Source: a virus. From it: 22,234 nucleotides of DNA. Positions 8,159 through 15,039 of the stretch are shown here, piece by piece. The notes below the pieces were generated by a model. That model made no database searches and was not told the origin of the DNA. It worked only from the letters and a program-made list of their open reading frames with translations. How positions within the stretch are numbered: the first letter of the stretch is position 1; each line of letters begins with the position of its first letter. The stretch is taken from IMG/VR virus record IMGVR_UViG_3300004369_000168, positions 1-22,234 of that record; one strand, written 5' to 3'. Made by a program: the position numbers and the translations under genes.

Positions 8159-8670
8159 AGAATCCTGAAGTTCTTATCACGTAAAGTATAGCGACTATAC
8201 TTGAAGGTCACATTAGCGGTGAAGAAATCGATGTCGTTTACACTGGCATCGAATGATAGTTCTGTTAGAGATACTGGAAACAGTCTCTCAAAATCAATAA
8301 AGAAATTAGCATTGTGATTTGATGTGGAGATTTGTAATTGACCAGCGGAATAACCCTCTCCTTCCACGTCTCCATCTCTATCAGCATTTCCGTTATCGCG
8401 AATCCAATTCCAGATAGAAGAATAATTTACCATGTCTTCATCTACGATAAAACGAAGCTGAAGATCACCATAAGTTACTCCGCCACCAGCAATAATTGGA
8501 TACTCCCTGAACCTTGTAGGTACTTGAGTAACCTGCGCGGATACATCAGGGAGATTGACTGCTTGGCACAAGAAATCTACAGCAGCAAATCTTTCAAGCT
8601 TCAACTTGAAACCTACTGGTGTTAGGTAGTTTCTATTTACTAACTGTTCCTTGTACCAATCGGCAGACAT
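8155..8670 (-). CDS. Tail-tube-fold structural protein, probable gp3-type tail completion/sheath stabiliser
   Basis: A 171-residue protein. An early block (FAAVDFLCQAVNLPDVSAQV) and a late block (FPVSLTELSFDASVNDIDFF then TANVTFKYSRYTL) parallel the gp19 tube protein of this window, which has LLCKSAALPASNLGVIEV and FPTSVSQIDLAYDSNDQIEEF then TVEFQYSYW. It is therefore a tube-like beta barrel used at one end of the tail. In T4-like cyanophages the gene ahead of uvsY is, as I recall, annotated gp3, the tail completion protein (T4 gp3 176 aa), and the size agrees. A baseplate tube initiator is the alternative. A GGGAAG ribosome site precedes the ATG by 7 bases. Confidence 0.75.
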   Translation of the reverse strand: MSADWYKEQLVNRNYLTPVGFKLKLERFAAVDFLCQAVNLPDVSAQVTQVPTRFREYPIIAGGGVTYGDLQLRFIVDEDMVNYSSIWNWIRDNGNADRDGDVEGEGYSAGQLQISTSNHNANFFIDFERLFPVSLTELSFDASVNDIDFFTANVTFKYSRYTLRDKNFRIL

Positions 8671-8691
8671 GTCAACTTCCCAAGCTACTAC

Positions 8692-8699
8692 TATTTAGC
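8692..8699 (-). promoter_or_regulatory. Possible weak late promoter box (GCTAAATA)
   Basis: One base off NATAAATA. It contains the TAA stop of the membrane-protein gene and lies 22 bases before the next ATG. The position fits the pattern seen at the other late boxes, but the match is imperfect. Confidence 0.4.
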
Positions 8700-9357
8700 A
8701 GTCGTTAAATACTTGTCCAACTTGTGATCCTGCTTCGGATCCAATCTTCTGTCCTAGGAGTAATGCCCAACCACCTGCTAACCATCCAACGTAAGGGATG
8801 CTAGCAACAGCAGGGACAGCGACACCTGCAGCGATTGCACTACCCGCCATAGCACCTTGTGACCGAGCTCCAGCGTCCGCGATCAAACATTCTACGTCTT
8901 TCGCAGACTTTCCCTCGGAGTTTGCATCACCTCCAAGATTACGGGTGCCTTCTTTGGTGTATTGATCTCTACGATATTCCAGTCTTTTTTCTGTACCACC
9001 TCCAAACATTCCTCTCTTCTCTTTGTCGAGGTTAAGAGATCTTTCTGATTCTAAAACTTTAGGATCATCTGAACGATACTCAATCTCATATCCATCCTTA
9101 CCAGCTTTAATTTTGTAGGATGAATATGGTCCTCTTGGAATATTAATTGTTGGAACTGGTTGCACTTTTTCTTGTGGTCTTAAAACATAACCCAGGAGAC
9201 CGATATGCGACAAAGCAAATAAAGTTCCAGCAACAATTACAACAGTTTTCAATGGAGACCTAGAGGATTTATTAAACTCTACTCTAGTATCAGAATTTTT
9301 TTTCTGTTCTTGTAGTTTTGCTTCTTTTGCGGCTTTCGCTTCTTCTAGGGTTGCCAT
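8695..9357 (-). CDS. Single-span membrane protein with glycine-zipper C-terminus
   Basis: A 220-residue protein of unknown function. The N-terminal 36 residues are charged, Ala/Lys/Glu-rich and probably coiled. One clear membrane helix covers about 37-59 (TVVIVAGTLFALSHIGLLGY). A hydrophilic, Lys/Arg/Glu-rich middle follows (60-155). The last 55 residues are Ala/Gly-rich with repeated small-xxx-small spacing and two hydrophobic stretches (AIAAGVAVPAVASIPYVGWL and GWALLLGQKIGSEAG), like glycine-zipper membrane domains. The N-terminus carries no signal peptidase site. It sits among late genes between the HNH gene and a tail gene, so an envelope or virion-associated role is possible. The ribosome site AGAGA lies 5 bases from the ATG. 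Confidence 0.8.
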   Translation of the reverse strand: MATLEEAKAAKEAKLQEQKKNSDTRVEFNKSSRSPLKTVVIVAGTLFALSHIGLLGYVLRPQEKVQPVPTINIPRGPYSSYKIKAGKDGYEIEYRSDDPKVLESERSLNLDKEKRGMFGGGTEKRLEYRRDQYTKEGTRNLGGDANSEGKSAKDVECLIADAGARSQGAMAGSAIAAGVAVPAVASIPYVGWLAGGWALLLGQKIGSEAGSQVGQVFNDC

Positions 9358-9383
9358 TATTCTCTATGACGTAGAGCAATAAT

Positions 9384-9391
9384 TATTTAGA
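9384..9391 (-). promoter_or_regulatory. Possible weak late promoter box (TCTAAATA)
   Basis: One mismatch to NATAAATA. It contains the TAA stop of the HNH gene and sits 27 bases before the next ATG. It is followed by a small inverted repeat, CTCTA/TAGAG (9362-9376), around the leader of the membrane-protein gene. Confidence 0.4.
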
Positions 9392-9698
9392 CAATGGTAG
9401 ATCTAAATTGAGTCTCCCCTCTATCCTCCCTGTAGTGGCGTATACGATGGCAGTTACTACAAAGCATCATACACTTCTCTACCTCCTCCAGAATCGTGTC
9501 CCAGTTGCGATCCAGAGCAGGTGCAATCTCAAACTTCTTCTCTAATGGATTTACATGATGGAAGTCATATGCACACTTGTGGAATGTACCACCACAGTCA
9601 GCACACTTATTATCAAACTTCTCAATCAGCTGATCCTTTCTCTTGTCTCTACGACGGCGGATATATTCGTTACGTTCTTCTTTATTTTGTCTTGGCAT
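9387..9698 (-). CDS. HNH endonuclease (homing-type candidate)
   Basis: A 103-residue protein from the ATG at 9698 (MPRQNKEERN). A basic N-terminus (RRRRDKRKDQ) leads into a zinc-binding HNH fold: C-x2-C (CADC), the DFHH core histidines, then C-x2-C-H (CSNCHRIRH). This is the compact phage HNH type that nicks or cuts DNA, often as a free-standing homing endonuclease. An in-frame ATG at 9707 adds three residues; extending further upstream would run through the gp23 terminator, so I reject it. The gene has its own TATAAATA late box and a hairpin in its leader but no clear Shine-Dalgarno sequence. Free-standing endonuclease genes next to conserved capsid genes are typical of T4-like phages. Confidence 0.85.
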   Translation of the reverse strand: MPRQNKEERNEYIRRRRDKRKDQLIEKFDNKCADCGGTFHKCAYDFHHVNPLEKKFEIAPALDRNWDTILEEVEKCMMLCSNCHRIRHYREDRGETQFRSTIV

Positions 9699-9699
9699 A

Positions 9700-9719
9700 G
9701 TTAACATTGTGTTGTTAAC
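9700..9719 (-). promoter_or_regulatory. Leader hairpin of the HNH gene
   Basis: A perfect 7-bp inverted repeat (GTTAACA / TGTTAAC) with a 6-base loop. The 3' arm contains most of the ATG at 9707 and ends one base before the codon preceding the ATG at 9698. The predicted late start (about 9716) falls inside the 5' arm, so late transcripts could not form the full stem. Confidence 0.55.
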
Positions 9720-9721
9720 TT

Positions 9722-9729
9722 TATTTATA
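9722..9729 (-). promoter_or_regulatory. T4-type late promoter (TATAAATA)
   Basis: An exact match to the T4 late promoter box on the minus strand. It overlaps the T tract of the gp23 terminator by one base and lies 15 and 24 bases before the two candidate HNH starts. Confidence 0.85.
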
Positions 9730-9753
9730 AAAAAAAGGACCCCGAAGGGTCCC
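9729..9753 (-). terminator. Strong Rho-independent terminator after gp23
   Basis: On the minus strand GGACCC, a TTCG loop and GGGTCC form a perfect 6-bp stem with a UUCG tetraloop, followed by eight T. It is 20 bases after the gp23 stop. It should end the very abundant capsid message and insulate the HNH gene. Confidence 0.92.
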
Positions 9754-9772
9754 TGTAATCTTGAGTGATGAC

Positions 9773-11191
9773 TCACATCAAGTTGATAACTTGTACTCTT
9801 CTGTAGTACATGTTTGCATTTGCCGAGAGGGTTTCGCCATCGGGGGTGCCGTTGTATGCACCGTTGGTGGTGACGAATGGGTTGCTGACCATGCCGTAAC
9901 GAGTCTTGAAGCCAATCTTGGGCTGGAAGGTGTTAGGATCGATCGAGCGAACCATCTGGAGGGGTACGTATGGGCAGTAGAAGAGACCTGCGTCATAAGG
10001 CGAGGTGCCCTTGTAGCCGATAACGTAGTAGTGCTTGTCAGAGAGGTTAGCAGCATAAGGATCAACGTAGACCTTGATGCGACCGTTGATAGTACCGACT
10101 GAAAGGTTACCAGTGTCATCAACCTGACCGATGGAAGGACCACCAGCACCGTTGAGTCCAGAGGTGTAGTCAAGTACACCAGCCATTGCAAGTGCGGAAG
10201 CAACGTCAGCTGAACAGATCAGGAAGTTGCCCTTTCCTCTACGAGTCTCTTGTGCGATTGCGTTAGCATCGCGCTCGATTTGGAAAAGAAGACCTTTGAA
10301 CTTCTCAACCGACCAACGACCGTTGGAGTCAACGTCGAGGTCAAATACGCCAGGGGTTGCTACGTTGTTTTGAGCACCTTTCTTCGCAACGGTGTAGACG
10401 GTACGAACGACTTCACGGTTGATTTCTGCGAGAACTTCGCTAGACAGAATGTTAGCGAGCTCTTGCTCTGCATCTAGACCGTGGATCGCCTTGAGGTCTT
10501 GTGCGAGTTCTAGGGTGTACTCTGCCTTGAGTGCTCTGGATTTCGCGGTTACCGAGGTCTTCTCGATGCTGAATGACATCTCACGGAAGAGACGATTTGC
10601 TTCGCCCATACGCTCAAGATCTTCGCGGGGCATTCCACGACCTACTTCATATGCGTTAGCAGCAGGTGCTGCATCGTTGAGGAGAGCGGGGTTGTTGCCT
10701 TCAGAATCGCCACCAACACCAGCACCAGTTCTAGGTGTGTAAGCGCCAGCGGTTGCATCGTAAGATGCAGAGAATCCAGTGTCGGGCTCGTTGAACAGTG
10801 CCTCTTCGCCCTGTAGACCTTCGTAGCGTGAACGCATTGCGAAGATCAGTCCAGTAGGACCAGACATTGGTTGAACGCCACAAACGTCATATGCCATTAG
10901 GTTAGGCATTGCACGACGAACTAGGCTGATTAGAACGGGGTCGAAACCAGCAAGTCCAGTTGCGTTATCTGCGCTGTTGCCGAGAGGTGCGCCAGTACCC
11001 AAACTTGCTGAAGTATTGAGTGAGTTGACAGCAACTTCGTTTAGCATTCCACGCTCTTCGCGTAGAAATCTTTCTTGGTTTTCCAGGAGAACAGAGGTAA
11101 CAGCCTTCTTATAACGGTCAGTAATTGGCGAAGCCATTTCGTGACCTAGAACAGGCGACCACTTTTCCTGGAGTCTTTCTGCGTTAAACAT
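9773..11191 (-). CDS. 23: gp23, major capsid protein
   Basis: A 472-residue HK97-fold shell protein that forms the hexamers of the head (T4 gp23 is 521). Recognisable cyanophage gp23 features are FDPVLISLVRRAMPNLMAYD, CGVQPMSGPTGLIFAMRSRY and the C-terminal VPLQMVRSIDPNTFQPKIGF then KTRYG. T4 gp23 loses an N-terminal peptide to the gp21 protease at an (I/L)-x-E site. Here LLE (35-37), LRE (43-45) and LNE (50-52) are candidates; LNE would leave a mature N-terminus VAVNSLNTS. The GGAG ribosome site lies 7 bases from the ATG, with a TATAAATC late box 29 bases upstream. A strong terminator follows. The gene looks richer in G+C than its neighbours, as is common for highly expressed capsid genes. 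Confidence 0.97.
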   Translation of the reverse strand: MFNAERLQEKWSPVLGHEMASPITDRYKKAVTSVLLENQERFLREERGMLNEVAVNSLNTSASLGTGAPLGNSADNATGLAGFDPVLISLVRRAMPNLMAYDVCGVQPMSGPTGLIFAMRSRYEGLQGEEALFNEPDTGFSASYDATAGAYTPRTGAGVGGDSEGNNPALLNDAAPAANAYEVGRGMPREDLERMGEANRLFREMSFSIEKTSVTAKSRALKAEYTLELAQDLKAIHGLDAEQELANILSSEVLAEINREVVRTVYTVAKKGAQNNVATPGVFDLDVDSNGRWSVEKFKGLLFQIERDANAIAQETRRGKGNFLICSADVASALAMAGVLDYTSGLNGAGGPSIGQVDDTGNLSVGTINGRIKVYVDPYAANLSDKHYYVIGYKGTSPYDAGLFYCPYVPLQMVRSIDPNTFQPKIGFKTRYGMVSNPFVTTNGAYNGTPDGETLSANANMYYRRVQVINLM

Positions 11192-11219
11192 TTGTAACTC
11201 CGAGTGTTTTTAGAAAAGG

Positions 11220-11227
11220 GATTTATA
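11220..11227 (-). promoter_or_regulatory. Late promoter box ahead of gp23 (TATAAATC)
   Basis: Seven of eight bases match TATAAATA. It starts three bases after the gp22 TGA stop and lies 28 bases before the gp23 ATG. The position suits a leader carrying the GGAG ribosome site. Confidence 0.7.
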
Positions 11228-11230
11228 TTA

Positions 11231-12391
11231 TCAGGAATTCCAGCGGTTGATTGCGTTGAGGTAAGCCGCCATTGCTGGGGATACTGCCTCGCCTTCTACT
11301 GGGGTTTCATCGGTAACTTCTGCTTTTGGAGCAGAACCCGAGGGGAAGTATGACTCGCGGAGAGTTTTTAATTTCTCTGCGAACTTCTCTTCTGTCTCAA
11401 ACTCTACGCCTTCAGCGAGAGAAGCTAGTTTGTCTTTTTGAGTGTCTGCCAGACCTTCTGAAACAATGTTCAGAACTACAGTTTTTGCAGACTCATCAAG
11501 ACGACCTTGAAGTTTCACATTTGCTTTGACCTGTTCGTCAAGGCGTTCCTCCATCTTACGAAGATCTTCAGTCAGACCCTCAACGACATCAACTTTGTCG
11601 TCGGGGATATTGATGTAATGCTCTTGGAAGAGATTCTTAAGTCCAGCAATGAAATCTTCAGTGATCTCATTGCGGATGCCGCGATCAACTGCGACTTGGT
11701 TCTCTTCTAACCATGCGGTGATAGCATACTTAACGGTGCCACCAACTTCTTCAGCAAGTTCCTTTTTAACTTCGGAGACTTGCTCATTGAGGCGAGTTTC
11801 AAACTGCTCTTCGAGTTTCTTCCACTCTTCGGAGAGCTTGGACTTAACTGCTGCCTCAAAAATTGTAGTTGCTTTTTCTTTGAACTCTTCAGAAAGTTCG
11901 GTTCCTTCGGTGAGTGCTGCAACATCCGCACTCATGTCAAGTGATTCAAAGGAAGGCTTGATGGGATATGAAACGTCAGGACCAGTCTTTGTTCCATATG
12001 ATACGTCTGTACCAACAGAGGGTCGTGCGTTCATACCAGTAGACTCACCAGCTCTTTGCTGGGGATCACCACTGACTGGCTTAACAGGAGCAGATGCTTT
12101 AGCGCCAGGATTATCCTCGCCCTCTTCGTTACCATCTGGACGTGGACCACCGTTGTCGGTGATCGACTGTTGTGCGCCATAACCGTTTACAGCGTCAGTA
12201 CCGATAGAACCTTTTCCTTCTGCACTGCCACCTCTGGAGTTAACTTCTGTCTTTGATTGACCAGAAGCATTATGTGTACCACCACCAGGAATAACGGATG
12301 CGGAAACAGTTGGCATAGGATCGCCAGCTTCTACAACCAAACCTGATTCGGTTACAAACTCCTCAAATTTTTCCTTTAACATATCTGACAT
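11231..12391 (-). CDS. 22: gp22, prohead core scaffold protein
   Basis: A 386-residue scaffold that fills the prohead and is cut to peptides by gp21. Residues 30-150 are low-complexity, Gly/Pro/Ser/Asn-rich and disordered-looking. Residues 160-350 are charged and coiled-coil-like (for example SEEFKEKATTIFEAAVKSKL and the MEERLDEQVKANVKLQGRLD stretch). The C-terminus (AMAAYLNAINRW) is short and hydrophobic, resembling the C-terminal end of T4-type scaffolds. Several (I/L)-x-E motifs could serve as protease sites. It is longer than T4 gp22 (269), mostly through the disordered N-terminal part. The position between gp21 and gp23 is the T4 arrangement. A GGGGA ribosome site and an AATAAATA late box precede it. 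Confidence 0.92.
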   Translation of the reverse strand: MSDMLKEKFEEFVTESGLVVEAGDPMPTVSASVIPGGGTHNASGQSKTEVNSRGGSAEGKGSIGTDAVNGYGAQQSITDNGGPRPDGNEEGEDNPGAKASAPVKPVSGDPQQRAGESTGMNARPSVGTDVSYGTKTGPDVSYPIKPSFESLDMSADVAALTEGTELSEEFKEKATTIFEAAVKSKLSEEWKKLEEQFETRLNEQVSEVKKELAEEVGGTVKYAITAWLEENQVAVDRGIRNEITEDFIAGLKNLFQEHYINIPDDKVDVVEGLTEDLRKMEERLDEQVKANVKLQGRLDESAKTVVLNIVSEGLADTQKDKLASLAEGVEFETEEKFAEKLKTLRESYFPSGSAPKAEVTDETPVEGEAVSPAMAAYLNAINRWNS

Positions 12392-12430
12392 TTGAGTTTC
12401 CCCGTAAATTTCTGATAATTATTCTATGAT

Positions 12431-12438
12431 TATTTATT
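12431..12438 (-). promoter_or_regulatory. Late promoter box ahead of gp22 (AATAAATA)
   Basis: Matches the NATAAATA late box on the minus strand, 4 bases after the gp21 stop and about 40 bases before the gp22 ATG, in a non-coding gap. Confidence 0.7.
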
Positions 12439-12442
12439 AATA

Positions 12443-13087
12443 TTAGAGATTTGAGAGGAAGTGCTCAAACACCTGTAGTGTTCTTGCTTCCAACTCTCTT
12501 CTCGTTGATTCGTCAATGTATCTTTGGTATTTAGCAACAGTCTTCTCCTGGAGAATGCCGTTGTTCCATACCCACTCCTTACCTTCCATGATACCATTAA
12601 CAAATGCATCAGGAGCTGAAGGATCTGCAACAATATCTGCTGCGGTAGCAAGCATGAAATCGTCCATGACATAGTTAGCATTCTCTTGGCGATCAATACT
12701 ACCCATACCACGGGAAGAAACTCCTAACTTCACACCTTCCTCAAGCAGGGACTTCGCAATGCTACCCATCGGTGTGGCGAGAATCTGTGCCTTACCAATG
12801 AAGTTATTGCCTTCCGCTTTGAGAGAAGTAATTCTATGAGAAACGCGATCTAGGTTCACAGTAGGACCATCGGGATGCCCAAGCTCTCCCAGAGCACGTC
12901 CAGTTTTGACATACTCTTCGTTGTAACGACCAACTTCTTTTTCCAATACAGAGAAAGGATAGATGCGACCGTTACGGTTCTTGATTTCGGACTGCAAGAA
13001 TACACCTTCGATGTAAAGGTTCTTCTTACCATCCTTTTCCTCGGTGAGGATTTGGATGTCTTCGATGTTTTCTGTGATAAGTTTCAT
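12443..13087 (-). CDS. 21: gp21, prohead core protease
   Basis: A 214-residue serine protease (T4 gp21 212) that cleaves the scaffold, the capsid N-terminus and itself during head maturation. The T4-type blocks are SEIKNRNGRIYP near the N-terminus, GELGHPDGPTVNLDRVSHRI (residues 67-86), GVSSRGMGS (122-130) and the TAADIVADPSAPDAFV block (148-163). By comparison with the T4-like and herpesvirus protease fold I assign H84 and S124 or S125 as catalytic, with H71 as an alternative; this cannot be decided from sequence alone. The ATG overlaps the stop of the small core gene in ATGA. It ends just before the gp22 late box. Confidence 0.94.
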   Translation of the reverse strand: MKLITENIEDIQILTEEKDGKKNLYIEGVFLQSEIKNRNGRIYPFSVLEKEVGRYNEEYVKTGRALGELGHPDGPTVNLDRVSHRITSLKAEGNNFIGKAQILATPMGSIAKSLLEEGVKLGVSSRGMGSIDRQENANYVMDDFMLATAADIVADPSAPDAFVNGIMEGKEWVWNNGILQEKTVAKYQRYIDESTRRELEARTLQVFEHFLSNL

Positions 13088-13278
13088 TCTTCTGCCGATG
13101 GTTCGTCCCCAGTAGGCTCATCAAAATATGATGACGCTACTGTTTGTTTGTACGTGTCGATAACGTCGGATGCCTTTGAATAAAGATAGTCATTAATTTT
13201 ATCCAACGCTTCTCCGCGCTTTTTGTCTGCGATCAGATCAACAATGTCAACCAATTCAGATTCTAATGGTGTATCCAT
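13084..13278 (-). CDS. Small acidic prohead-core candidate (gp67/gp68 position)
   Basis: A 64-residue, strongly acidic protein with no membrane segment, mostly helical in appearance (ELVDIVDLIADKKRGEALDK), ending in a Glu/Asp/Pro-rich tail. It occupies the place between portal and protease where T4 has the core proteins gp67 and gp68, and the size and charge resemble gp67 (80 aa, acidic). I do not see enough sequence similarity to name it. Its stop overlaps the gp21 ATG in ATGA, so it is translated with the protease. A late box overlaps the gp20 stop, 28 bases before its ATG. Confidence 0.75.
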   Translation of the reverse strand: MDTPLESELVDIVDLIADKKRGEALDKINDYLYSKASDVIDTYKQTVASSYFDEPTGDEPSAEE

Positions 13279-13305
13279 ACTATTAAAATTATCCGTAGAT
13301 ATTAA

Positions 13306-15003
13306 TTATTTATTAGACTTTGGTTTTGAAGCAGCAGGAGCGGGCTTCAACTTCTCCATTTCTTTTGCTTTATCCAATTCATACTCCGCAGAATCTGCAG
13401 ACTGTTGCGCTTGAATTTCTGGTTGATAAGCAGAGTTTTGCTTGTCCATCATGTCCAAAGTATTAACATCAACAGGATCAATTGCCATGCCTGAATCAAT
13501 ATCAGATTGCATTTGCTTGGTGATTTCTTTGTATTCCTTCTCGGTCTGCATGAGAACCTGGCGGCGGATATACTCTGAAGAGAAATACTTACCAACAAAA
13601 GGATCCATCTGTGTAACAAGAGTGACGCGCTGCATCATAAGCTCTTGCTGCTTTAATTCATTGAAGTGATTGTCAAACAGGAAGTCATACTGAATATGCT
13701 CTTCCATTTCCTCCCAATCATCAGGAGTAATGATACCTTTGAGGATCAGTTGTGTCTTGAGAATATCGTGGAAAAGTGAAGAGAAACGTTTACGAAGGCG
13801 TCCGATGAACTTTGAAAATTTGAGTTCATCTCGTAGGATCTCCGTGGTCTTACCAAGATTAAATGCTTTGTTGTCATCTGTAAGGCGGGAAGGTGGTAAG
13901 TTGAGGGAGTTATATAACTTCTTCCTGAAATACTCAACATCTTTGAGTTCACCAAGGTTCTGACCGCCTGGTAGTGTAGAGATTTCAGTACCTCTACCAC
14001 CTTCGCGGCGAGGAAGCCAGAAATCTTCCAGCATTGACATATGCTTTTTATCATCACGAATCTCTCCTGTAGCTGCATCATATACAAGTTTGTTTCTGTA
14101 ACGTGCCATCACGTCACGGAGGTATTGTTCTGCCTTTACCTTTGGTAGATTACCTACGTCGATGTAGAAAATTCTACGCTCGGGAGCGCGGGATAATCTG
14201 TAGATAACAAGTGAGTCCTCAATCATGCGGAGTTGATTAAGTGACTTGATTGCCTTGTGTAGAAAACTCAACTGATATTTCTTGTTCAGATCCATCACAC
14301 CAGAGTTACAAGTGGCGATAGAATCAGAAGCAATTTTAATACCGTTGTTGGTCGAGAAGTCTGATGCACTATTGCTAGGCATACCCATCGAACCAGAAAA
14401 ACCTTTCGAATTGTAGAGATAGTAATCTACATAGTCGCCCCAATCATATTCTAATGCTGTGCCACGTACCAGATTAGGATTAGCAGCAGCAGTTGGATTA
14501 GTAATTTTTTGACGAACCTTGCGGATCTTCAATGGATCAATGTAGCGCAGTTCAAGAATACCTTTCTTGGGGTTGTCTAAATCTACTACCTTGTGGTAAT
14601 ATGTACGACCATCAACATACCAATTACGAATGATCTGATGAGCATTCTTATCGAAGTTGATCATCTTTTTGATACGATCAAATTCATCTCTAATCTTTTT
14701 CTTGACACCAGCGCCGATGTCAAGATTAGACAGTTCAATCTCAACGGGACTATCATCAGCATCGCTGACAACAAACTCGTTTACAATCTCGTCGATAGCA
14801 GTATCGACTTCTGGATGAAGTGACATGTCGCGATATCTTTTGATGAGTTCATACTCATTCTTGGAGACACCTTCGACATCTACGTATGTACCAAAATAGC
14901 CACCTGCTACGGTGGCTACGCTGTCATCACTATTGGGAGGGATAGGGGATTGCCCCCTATCCTCCTTTCCTTTGTTGATTAAAAAACCAAACAGTTGACT
15001 CAT
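13306..15003 (-). CDS. 20: gp20, portal vertex protein
   Basis: A 565-residue portal subunit (T4 524); twelve copies form the DNA entry channel that docks gp17. The diagnostic cyanophage gp20 blocks are all present: VYRLSRAPERRIFYIDVGNL (with I before Y), then MARYRNKLVYDAATGEIRDD, KHMSMLEDFWLPRREGGRGT with EISTLPGGQNLGE after it, and SLNLPPSRL. The C-terminal 60 residues are Gln/Lys/Ala/Pro-rich and look disordered. This gene is the classic diversity marker for cyanomyoviruses. The start ATG has no good Shine-Dalgarno sequence nearby; a late box and a 9-bp hairpin occupy the leader. The stop lies inside the next late box. Confidence 0.97.
   Translation of the reverse strand: MSQLFGFLINKGKEDRGQSPIPPNSDDSVATVAGGYFGTYVDVEGVSKNEYELIKRYRDMSLHPEVDTAIDEIVNEFVVSDADDSPVEIELSNLDIGAGVKKKIRDEFDRIKKMINFDKNAHQIIRNWYVDGRTYYHKVVDLDNPKKGILELRYIDPLKIRKVRQKITNPTAAANPNLVRGTALEYDWGDYVDYYLYNSKGFSGSMGMPSNSASDFSTNNGIKIASDSIATCNSGVMDLNKKYQLSFLHKAIKSLNQLRMIEDSLVIYRLSRAPERRIFYIDVGNLPKVKAEQYLRDVMARYRNKLVYDAATGEIRDDKKHMSMLEDFWLPRREGGRGTEISTLPGGQNLGELKDVEYFRKKLYNSLNLPPSRLTDDNKAFNLGKTTEILRDELKFSKFIGRLRKRFSSLFHDILKTQLILKGIITPDDWEEMEEHIQYDFLFDNHFNELKQQELMMQRVTLVTQMDPFVGKYFSSEYIRRQVLMQTEKEYKEITKQMQSDIDSGMAIDPVDVNTLDMMDKQNSAYQPEIQAQQSADSAEYELDKAKEMEKLKPAPAASKPKSNK
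13307..13314 (-). promoter_or_regulatory. Late promoter box overlapping the gp20 stop (AATAAATA)
   Basis: Matches NATAAATA on the minus strand. The last codons of gp20 (Asn-Lys-stop) are written by the box itself. It lies about 29 bases before the ATG of the small core gene. Confidence 0.65.
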
Positions 15004-15011
15004 GATTAATA

Positions 15012-15036
15012 AAATAGTACCCTTGATGTACTATTT
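15012..15036 (-). repeat. 9-bp perfect inverted repeat in the gp20 leader
   Basis: AAATAGTAC and GTACTATTT are separated by 7 bases. The 5' arm overlaps the late box (15032-15039), and on the minus strand the 3' arm runs into TTTTATT. The loop carries AAGG, a Shine-Dalgarno-like core that is too far (17 bases) from the gp20 ATG to act directly. Confidence 0.75.
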
Positions 15037-15039
15037 ATC
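15032..15039 (-). promoter_or_regulatory. Late promoter box overlapping the gp19 stop (GATAAATA)
   Basis: Matches NATAAATA. The gp19 TGA stop supplies its first two bases. It lies 28 bases before the gp20 ATG, with a predicted start inside the inverted repeat. Confidence 0.7.

Noticed and set aside
9699-9776. N-terminal extension of the HNH gene to 9776
   Set aside because: The extra residues would be encoded by the gp23 terminator stem, its T tract and the late promoter; the RNA for this part should not be made from the late start.
11649-12182. Plus-strand open frame of 177 codons opposite gp22
   Set aside because: Antisense shadow of the Gly/Ser/Glu-rich scaffold gene; the Ser-rich composition follows from the opposite strand.
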